64,000 nucleotides of DNA, taken from NCBI RefSeq assembly GCF_033807715.1, contig NC_084596.1:39604458-39668457 (forward strand). Reading direction: 5' to 3'. The position numbers were made by a program, and so were the translations under genes. The stretch is from Cololabis saira. Its lineage: Eukaryota > Chordata > Actinopteri > Beloniformes > Belonidae. Under the pieces are notes generated by a model, which saw nothing but the letters and a program-made list of their open reading frames with translations, had not been told where the DNA came from and made no database searches. This document shows, in pieces, positions 56,872 to 64,000 of the stretch. Each line of letters opens with the position of its first letter. Position 1 is the first letter of the stretch.

Positions 56872-57738
56872 CACGCCCGCCGATAGAGGGGGACAAACGG
56901 GTCTGTTGTCCCGGGCCCAGAGTGGGGGGGGGGGGGGGGCCAGAACTGAAAAAAAATAATAATAATAATTCTCATTAAATTATGGAATCTTTTGAATTTG
57001 AATTTTTCAAAATGTTTAAAAATATGCCTATTTGTGGAAAAAATATGTAGTATTTGAGTTACATAAAAGCCGCTGATCAAAATTTGATTTTATTTAATTC
57101 AACCATTAGAATGGTCAAAATGTCCGGTCAGCACAAGTCCGGTCCTCAGAAAAGAAGAGAATAGAGAAGAAGAGAAGAAGAAAATAGAGGCCTCATAGAT
57201 TCTCTACACAAATATTTTAAAAAGGTGGTGACGGTGAAGCTGGAATTAATAAAGTCAGCGTAGAGCAAGGTAAGTGTAGCAGGGCGAGTGCTACGAGGGC
57301 CCGACCGACAGGATAGAGAGGACACGGAGTTTAGTGCAGAACCCTTTATTTGCAGTTAAACACCGCCACACCTGCACAAACACAGCATCCAACACGACAT
57401 CAGCAGATTCAGCTTCAGTCTCCCACCCCCTTGCTGCTGTCCAGCCCTGCCTTATAAGGCAGGCAGGGTGGAGAGGTTGACGGGCCACACCTGTGTCCCA
57501 TCAGCCTGAGTGGCTGCAGCTCCTCCACCCTGCCACAGTAAGAAACAGCACAGCCAACGTTTACCAACCTTGTAACTTAACCTAACTGGCTAGCTCTAAT
57601 GTTAACGTCCATTAGCTTGTATAAAAACCTGAAGAGCAGAGGGAGAGGAGAGGAAGAGGAGAAGGAGAGATCCGGGCGCAGGGGGGCCCATCTTAGATTA
57701 TTTTGTCCGGGGCCCCGGCAAGACTGTCAGCTGGCCTG
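56872..57738. mobile_element. hAT-like element containing a solo LTR
   Basis: The 8-bp duplication gctatgag (56864..56871 and 57739..57746) flanks an element starting cacgcccgccgatag and ending cagctggcctg. Subterminal tgttgtcccgggcccagag and its inverse-like ttttgtccggggccccggc face each other. A poly-G run lies at 56925-56938. Confidence 0.7.
57275..57537 (-). mobile_element. Solo LTR, 263 bp
   Basis: The ends tgtagcaggg and ccctgccaca are imperfect TG..CA inverted ends, and the perfect 5-bp duplication gtaag lies at 57270..57274 and 57538..57542. On the minus strand a TATA-like ccttataaggc (about 57450) and an AATAAAGG poly-A signal (about 57345) are correctly ordered for an LTR. No internal retroelement remains. 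Confidence 0.85.
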
Positions 57739-57746
57739 GCTATGAG

Positions 57747-59253
57747 CATGGCTGTAATGACATGGTTGAAACGGGAACTTATTATTATTTCTGTCTTATA
57801 TTTCATTAAGACTTCTAGAAACTATCTGCTTTGGGAAAGAAAAGGTCATAATGTGTCCTTTTTTATGTTTATCAATATATGTGGCACAGTTTCTGAAATG
57901 ATAGATTAGAGTTTTGTTGTTTCATATACTGAATGAACCTCTAACCCTTTGCTGTATGTGTATGTATATGTACCGTAGTGAACAGGAATACTGGTCATCC
58001 TGTTTTTAAAAATATCAGCACTGGCTTTAATGTAACATTCAGGGATATTTGATGTTTTCCCTCTTCAAAAGCACCGTGTTTGCTTTATTTTCACCAGCTC
58101 CAGGCTAAATGTGCCAGCAGACCTTTCTCTTATTAGCCCACTGGTTTAAAGTGGAATGAAATGAGCAGAATGAGCCACAGGGAATAAATGTGTTCATATG
58201 TAAACATCTCAGTTGAAGTGCTGGCAGAGCAGTTTGAGCGGCGAGGCGCGGCGGGGCGCAGGGAAGCGGGGCTCCTGTGTCACACGACGCACAGAGACAG
58301 AAAAACAACTTAAACAGATGGAGATGGCGATGATGAATACAGGGAACCGGGTTGAAAGATGATGCTCGCAGGTCAACAACACCGGAGAGATTAAAAACGA
58401 GGGAGGAGGCGGCGATGGCGCAGCGTTATCTGCGAGCCACAGCCGCAACAGCGGCCTCCTCTGCAGCCCCGGCGAGGAGAGAGAAGCCTGCAGGCTGCAA
58501 ACAAACCTCCTCACAAGGCCGATCACAGCCTCGCCCCAGGAACCCTCATCATTGCACTACAAAGACCTCTGTGAAGGGACTGCTGCACGATGAGAAGGGA
58601 GATTTGTTTCAGTTTCAGAGAGCAGCAGCGTGTTTCTGATCTCATCCATCCCACCTGGAAGATTGATGAAATAATAATAAAATGTTGATGCTTAATGGAA
58701 AGGTCAGCTTTATATAAGGAGTCTGTGATGAACCCTGGAAGCATTAAAACGCTGCTATTTATTTTCTTTCTTTCTTTCCTTTAACAATTGCTACAACATG
58801 CACCTCATTATTATTATTATTTCTTTGTCACCTATTTATCAGATATCAAGGTAAATTCTCTATGTGCTCAAGAGTAATATGGATTTAAGTATGATATGGA
58901 CTGAATTCAAATCCCACTCAGGACCTGATTGAAGCCTCCTGTCACCATTACTCTCGGTGGAAATGTTGGAAAAGTAACCCAGAAAACAAGAAATGAACTC
59001 AGAAAAGACAAACTGTATTGTGCCGACCCTGGTATACTATCTGTTCATATGTTAATCAGCATGTACATCCGTGTTATATTTGTGTTACTGTAAAAACTAA
59101 AATACAAAAATAAAGTTAAGTTTTCATTCGAACTTCTTTTGAGACCAAAGTGAGAAATGCAGACATGTGAGACATGGAGATGTGCAGAAGTGAGTTGGAG
59201 ACAGACACAGAAAGGAAGACTGTCTGTCCAAGAAGAGGGTGAGGATTGTTATT
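57747..59253. other. Unannotated stretch; GC-rich island at 58230..58560
   Basis: A CpG-containing block (gcgaggcgcggcggggcg and onward) stands out at about 58230-58560 and might be regulatory or a 5' exon. No clear ORF or splice pair supports a gene. Confidence 0.35.
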
Positions 59254-59256
59254 TTA

Positions 59257-59630
59257 AGCCCCTTTCACACAGAGATTCCGCAATATTGGTGTAAAGAAGT
59301 CCTGCCAATACGCCGCCTTTGTTGGTTCACACAGAACCATACAACGCCGGCATAACGCCGCTCCCGTCTGTAAATTCACACAGCATGCCGGCGTTCCGCA
59401 ATCAGAGGCGTGACGACAGCGTCAGCGTCTAGTGGCATGCCGGCATGCCGGCTGTGTCATTCACACAGACCCCGTTTCGGCTCTGTGACGGCTCTGTGAC
59501 TACCTCCGCTGCCGGCTTATTGGTGGGGCCACTTGGCCCCCCCATTCCGCCTCCGTGACTTTCACACAGAACAGCGAGGCGGCTTAAAGGCGCAACGTTC
59601 CCGCCTCGAACTGGCTGTGTGAAAGGGGCT
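59257..59630. mobile_element. Harbinger-type MITE (AGCCCCTTTCACACAG ends)
   Basis: The perfect inverted ends agcccctttcacacag and ctgtgtgaaaggggct are flanked by TTA (59254..59256) and ATA (59631..59633), a near duplication of the TWA target. It is CpG-rich with internal gccggc motifs and no ORF. Confidence 0.85.
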
Positions 59631-59633
59631 ATA

Positions 59634-60723
59634 GTGAGACGACTTTAAGTCGTATAAGGATGGAGGTTGAATCTTAAATATCAGTAGCATCAATAAAAGT
59701 TAAGAAAACCGGACAGAGACGTGCATGAATCCCTCACCTGATGCAACTGCTGCTGCAGCACCTGCACCAACTCCTCATCGTTCTTCCCTCAGCGTCGGAA
59801 TTTGGGGACCTATTTGTATTTGGGAAGTCAGATTAGTTTTTCCCCATCATTTGGTTTACTCATCGTTTCTCATTGTTGCTGAAAAGTGTCAGAATTACCA
59901 GCTGGAACTGTGTGAACGCAGCACCAAACCAAATCATTCATAAAACAAAAAAAAAAAATCTGCAAGATGTTGCAAAGACAGAAACGACCCGAGCTGCGTG
60001 CCGCCTTTCACCGTGATCCGTGTCATTATAAGCATGGGTGAAGAGGAATAAAGCAAGGAATCTCTTTATTATTCTGTAAATAAAAGTGAGTGGTAAATCT
60101 CCCACCATCTTCACATCCAGCTTCTGCTGCACGATGGAGCTTTGACCTGCGGTGAACTGTACAAAAATAGGTTCTGTGCCATGATTCCATGATTGCAGTT
60201 TTTAATGCCGAGCCACAAACATTACACGCAAGTTCCCATCCCGAGTCGTAGGGATTTCTCCAGATTTTTTCAAATCTTTTGTTGATATTATGTTTCTATA
60301 AATGATGACTTATTCAAATAGTTGAATACATCATTAGAAATAGTGGAAAATAGAATATTTTATAGAGACCCTGGTCACTCACGAGGTGGGAAGATCATGC
60401 CTTTTCAGCATCTGACGGTTAAGTTTTGTTTTGAACATTATAAGTCAAATAGAAATCTTTTTTGGAATCTGGGTTTAACCCTTCTAGATGTTCTGAGCGT
60501 GATCTTCAAGCCATTTCCTCCTCAGTTTCAGGGGCGTGTATCCTCGCTGGAGTTATCATCTGAAAAGGTTTTGGTTTCTGGTGAAGTACAACTGGTTCAG
60601 TGATGGCACATCTGTGAATGTGAAGCTCTGAAGTTCTGAAGCCCCAACATCTGTATGAGTATCTGATCACGGTTGAGTGAATAAAGGATTTAATAAGCTT
60701 ATTGAAGTTTGGAAATAGCTCAA
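59634..60723. other. Unannotated stretch
   Basis: No feature recognised. It lies beyond the likely 3' end of the photolyase gene. Confidence 0.45.
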
Positions 60724-61050
60724 TGAGAGTAGCTCAGAGGAGGCCGTATTTAAACTTGTAACTTAATCTGAGTTCAGTTCAAATAAGAGTCTCCTGAAGT
60801 TTTACATGTTGTAGTTCAGGTTTTATTCAATTGTATTGAGAAAACTGTAAACAGAAAGTAACTCAATCAGGTTGGTGGGCATTTACCCGTTTTTAATCCA
60901 GTAATATTTTATTTGTAACAATAACGGCTACTGGAGTAGTAGAAAAGACATAAAAATGATAAAACATTTCCCATCCAAATATAGCTGATATAAAAAAAAA
61001 GCATGTACAGGTTAAACAAGTTAAACAACAAACGTTTCTCCAACTTCCAA
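60724..61050. repeat. Duplicate A of the photolyase 3' flank
   Basis: From gagagtagctcagaggaggc to caacttcca this block matches 61663..61988 with only scattered differences. The offset is about 939 bp. It contains TTTATT words (AATAAA on the minus strand), so it offers a second set of possible poly-A signals. Confidence 0.93.
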
Positions 61051-61055
61051 CAAAC

Positions 61056-61635
61056 AAAATTAAAATGCAATTCGGATTATATATTATCAATTTTATTTTT
61101 GACTCAAATAATGCAGCCACATTCTTAAAATGAAAAAGCATTTCTGCAAATGCATTTTAATGTTCAAATTTTAGATTTATAATTAAATATTGGGAACTAT
61201 TTGCTGACTGAGGCATGATTTGAAAATTAAATCTCAAACGTCTTTTTCCTTTTAATTTAAATTAAGTACAAGAATGAGCAGTGTTGAATACGAAAATTAA
61301 AATGCAAATTGGATTAAATATTATTAATTTGATTTATGGGTCAAATAATGCAACCACATTCTTACAATGAAAAGGCATATCTGGAAATGCATTTTAATTT
61401 TCAAATTTTAGATTTAGAATTGAGTATTGGTAACTATTTGCTGAGGCATGATTTGAAAATTAAATCTCAAACGTCTTTTTCTGTTTAATTTGAATTAAGT
61501 ACAAGAATAAGCAGTTTTGAATACGAAAATTAAAATGCAAATCGGATTATATATTATCAATTTAATTTTTTACTCAAATAATGCGGCCACATTCTTAAAA
61601 TGAAAAAGCATTTCTGCAAATGCATTTTAATTTGA
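61056..61635. repeat. Tandem repeat, about 235-bp unit, 2.5 copies
   Basis: Units beginning aaaattaaaatgcaa start at 61056, 61293 and 61526. The third copy stops after about 110 bp. The array lies exactly between the two copies of the duplicated 3' flank. Confidence 0.93.
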
Positions 61636-61662
61636 ATATAGTCCCTCATATGCTTCCATATG

Positions 61663-62114
61663 AGAGTAGCTCAGAGGAGGCCGTATTTAAACTTGTAAGT
61701 TAATCTGAGTTCAGCTCAAATAAGAGTCTCCTGAAGTTTTACATGTTGTAGTTCAGGTTTTATTCAATTGTATTGAGAAAACTGTAAACAGAAAGTAACT
61801 CCATCAGGTTGGTGGGCATTTACCCGTTTTTAATCCAATAATATTTTATTTGTAACAATAACGGCTACTGGAGTAGTAGAAAAGACATAAAAATGATAAA
61901 AACATTTCCCATCCAAATATAGCTGATATAAAAAAAAGCATGTACAGGTTAAACAAGTGAAACAACAAACGTTTCTCCAACTTCCACAAACAGCTTCCAG
62001 TGGTGATGGGAGTGGACGAATATCAATAAGACTAATAATGCAAAGCGTAAGGCCTGCACTGCTGGAGGTGGTGGAGAAGCTCCCTGAGGTGAGACAACAC
62101 GTCCTGGAGGAGCC
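61663..62114 (-). other. Photolyase 3' UTR including duplicate B
   Basis: Downstream of the stop codon at 62115..62117, minus-strand transcript sequence continues to the left. Two TTTATT words near 61760 and 61848 are AATAAA on the minus strand and could serve as poly-A signals. The part 61663..61988 is duplicated at 60724..61050. Confidence 0.6.
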
Positions 62115-62263
62115 TCACAGCTTCTTAGGACAGTACTTCCTCTCAAACTCGGCCACCTTAAACTTCCGAAGGCAGCCTTTGTAGTTCATGAAGCGGATTT
62201 TCCCGAAAACGGGCCTCTCTGCCCAGCCCTGGTCGTGGATGCCGCAGATGGACCACATGCACC
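62115..62263 (-). CDS. phr: Class II CPD photolyase, last exon
   Basis: The acceptor ttctcctccacag precedes an exon of 149 nt encoding [19 protein letters not shown], then [15 protein letters not shown], ending at TGA (62117..62115). This is the strongly conserved C-terminus of class II cyclobutane pyrimidine dimer photolyases: [14 protein letters not shown] lies in the FAD-binding domain and [15 protein letters not shown] near the end. The enzyme repairs UV-induced dimers with light energy in nucleus and mitochondria, and placental mammals lack it. Exon phase (two bases plus 49 codons) joins correctly to the exon at 63965. The gene symbol in fish varies (phr or cpdp). Confidence 0.92.
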
Positions 62264-62442
62264 CTGTGGAGGAGAACCGGTGGGGAGAACGTGAAGGACG
62301 GGCGGCAGCCGCGTGGGGAGACACTGACTACGTTTACATGCAGTCAAAACTCAGGTTAAGGTCAATATTCCAGTTACTGAAACATTGGGAATAATCTGTT
62401 TCCATGCGTGAGCAAACAGGGTTATCCCTGTATACATGGTGA

Positions 62443-62856
62443 TTAATCATTTGAGATATCTGGATCAAACCAGCGACGCACGGAGAACGTCATGACGCAA
62501 TTCCCGTCATTTCTGCTTCTTCTTCCTGTATCCAAATCCATAACAGCAACAATAACAGCAGCACGGTGGATAATCAACAGCCCAGTAGAAGTCGCCTTTT
62601 TCAGCGTCTTCCAGCGGAGCTTGATCTGGTCTGGCGTTCGTACAAATCCTGCTTTGAGCAACTTTTCGCTCACCTTTTTGTAAATCTGGCTATCCCGGTA
62701 CTTTCTACCGTCTACAAATGACAAAATGTTCATATCTTTCATTACATTTATGAAGTGATTCGTCTCCTCCTGGTCTTGTGATTCTCCATGTTTATAAGAA
62801 CTTCCTGGACTCAAAAGAACAAGATTCCTTGTGAAAAGAACATGCGCAGAAAACAA
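62443..62856 (-). pseudogene. Harbinger Myb/SANT-like protein remnant
   Basis: The 137-residue minus frame has ETNHFINVMKDMNILSFVD, KYRDSQIYKKVSEKLLKAG and RTPDQIKLRWKTLKKA (about residues 31-88), a Myb/SANT-like trihelix domain as in Harbinger accessory proteins. The first tryptophan of the motif is missing. The region upstream of the frame is cut by the hAT insertion at 62893, so the original N-terminus may have been lost. Confidence 0.65.
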
Positions 62857-62892
62857 ACTCCTGTTCCTTTTGATGGGGAAATCCCGTTAGGC

Positions 62893-63741
62893 CAGGGGTG
62901 TCAAATGTGCGGCCTGAGAGAGATTTTCATGCGGCCCGCGAGAAGTTTCCAACGCAAAAAAACTAAATGTTAATTTACTAAAAAGGAAGGCATAAATATT
63001 TGCCATGAATCGCAGCATATCCGATAATATATTTCTTCTACAAATCCATCGTTATTCCACAAAGAGAGCAGGTTTCGACATTTTTTTAGTTTTCTAATAT
63101 GTATTTGCTGATTTTATTTCTTTGTAGATGGTCGTTTATTTTTATAAACTGACTACTATTATATATTTTCGCAGGAAAAATATCACGGCTAAAAAAGATG
63201 ATAGAAGATATTTATTCGGAGAATTTCAGTTTTGAATACGAGGATAGTGACAAAGTAAAACAGTTAAAAGAGAAGTACTGACTTTTTCGGCACACTGGCG
63301 TAAATATCCGCGCCATTTTTTAAAAATAAATACACTTAATTGTACTGGAAAAATCTCTAAATCACAAACAAAACACTCTCGGATGTAATAAGAAAGATTT
63401 AGCTTTTAATTAAATTTCCTATAAAAAAGCGAAATATAAAAAAAACATACTTGTTTCTGTTTATCTTTGTAAAATGATATTAAAAGTATCTTACATAATT
63501 TGAAAAAAAAACGAGAAATTTCAAGAAAAGATCCTGAAGAAATATATTTTACATAATTAGAGTGTAAACAAAGTGCATATATCCTTTAAAATTAACTAAA
63601 CTGATATTGGATTAGATAACAATAGTAAAAAAAAAGAATTAAAAAAAAAATGTTCGCACCGTTTTTGTTATTTTGAGCGTGCAAGCGAGAAAAGAATTGG
63701 TCAAATCTGGCCCGCCAAGCAAAATGAGTTTGACACCCCTG
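62893..63741. mobile_element. hAT-type element (CAGGGGTGTCAAA ends)
   Basis: The inverted ends caggggtgtcaaa and tttgacacccctg are perfect, and the 8-bp duplication cgttaggc is perfect (62885..62892 and 63742..63749). Subterminal gcggcccgcgagaag and ctggcccgccaag are typical of this hAT group. The 849-bp AT-rich interior encodes no transposase. Confidence 0.93.
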
Positions 63742-63964
63742 CGTTAGGCGTTTACATGACCAAATATTCGGGTTACAAAAGGAGTAACCCAGGGGTCATA
63801 TTCAGGTTTTTAAAAACCGGAATATGAGCAAATTCCGGTTATTCAAAGGGGTTATTGGTGTTTACATGGCCGTGTAACCGGGTTATTGCTAATATTCCGG
63901 TTAGAAAAGGGTTATTGATGCATGTAAACGTAGTCACAGTTCAAAGGCGTGGAGCCCAGCTTAC

Positions 63965-64000
63965 CCACGAAGCCGTTGGGGTCCTGGCCGTCCAGCTCGT
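63965..64000 (-). CDS. phr: Class II CPD photolyase, penultimate exon (partial)
   Basis: The minus strand reads ELDGQDPNGFV plus the first G of a Gly codon, then the donor gtaagc. Joined to the next exon this gives [12 protein letters not shown], a signature of class II photolyases. The exon continues beyond the window edge. The phase agreement and family match make the call firm despite only 36 nt. Confidence 0.9.

Larger units (their letters stand above)
62325..63936 (-). mobile_element. Harbinger-like element with Myb/SANT ORF, hosting a hAT element
   Basis: The 18-bp ends tgactacgtttacatgca and tgcatgtaaacgtagtca are perfect inverted repeats. Subterminal regions share gtttacatg and ggttattcc-type motifs. 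The flanks (gacac and cagtt) show no clear duplication. The Myb/SANT ORF supports a Harbinger assignment. Without the hAT insert the element is about 755 bp, so it lacks a transposase. Confidence 0.8.
62264..63964 (-). other. Last intron of the photolyase gene, expanded by transposons
   Basis: The intron runs from the donor gtaagctggg (63964) to the acceptor ccacag (62264). It is 1701 bp, of which 1612 are the DNA element at 62325..63936. The original intron would be about 89 bp, a usual length in compact fish genes. Confidence 0.88.

Overview
The window looks like ray-finned fish (teleost) nuclear DNA. It contains teleost-type L1 and L2 LINEs, a Penelope-like element with a GIY-YIG endonuclease, many hAT and PIF/Harbinger non-autonomous DNA transposons, solo LTRs, long (CA)n tracts and vertebrate-style split genes. 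No bacterial operons, CRISPR arrays or rRNA genes are visible.

Only two host genes can be supported, both on the minus strand and both cut by the window. At the left, 3039..3096 is a short first coding exon with a start codon, a signal peptide and a GTGAGT donor; it fits the first exon of an EphB receptor (closest to ephb1), with a GC-rich 5' region upstream to about 3.7 kb. At the right, 62115..62263 and 63965..64000 are the last two coding exons of a class II CPD photolyase. They are joined across an intron that would be only 89 bp without its transposons. The roughly 58 kb between the two genes is almost entirely intergenic and transposon-rich.

Layout: 0-0.7 kb, a 43-bp satellite and a LINE tail. 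0.7-3.7 kb, GC-rich sequence and the EphB-like exon. 3.7-5.5 kb, LINE tails, a MITE with an internal minisatellite and a hAT MITE. 6.7-7.7 kb, a long polypurine tract. 8.2-11.2 kb and 11.9-14.0 kb, multi-layer transposon nests. 14.7-15.6 kb, an L1 fragment. 15.7-19.4 kb, Harbinger-type and hAT MITEs and a tRNA-Arg-like relic. 20.6-28.5 kb, a complete L1-type LINE with both ORFs open and a perfect target duplication. 29.2-38.9 kb, hAT elements, a teleost repeat ending in a hairpin and mostly unique DNA. 39.6-44.6 kb, a Penelope-like element split by three later insertions, including a 5'-truncated but open L2 LINE. 47.9-49.3 kb, an L1 fragment split by a MITE filled with palindromic units. 50-50.7 kb, a minisatellite. 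52.0-57.7 kb, further Harbinger and hAT nests and a solo LTR. 59.3 kb, a Harbinger-type MITE. 60.7-62.1 kb, a duplicated photolyase 3' UTR flanking a 235-bp tandem repeat.

The window has value mainly as a stratigraphy of insertions. Many elements have exact target-site duplications (8 bp for hAT-like, TTA/TAA for Harbinger-like, 5 bp for solo LTRs, 12-16 bp for LINE-type), so the order of events can be read directly. The most unusual structures are the palindrome-array MITE (48143..48880), the minisatellite shared by two otherwise unrelated MITE families, and the Penelope element whose reading frame closes up when the inserts are removed conceptually. All assignments come from reading the sequence; no database was searched.
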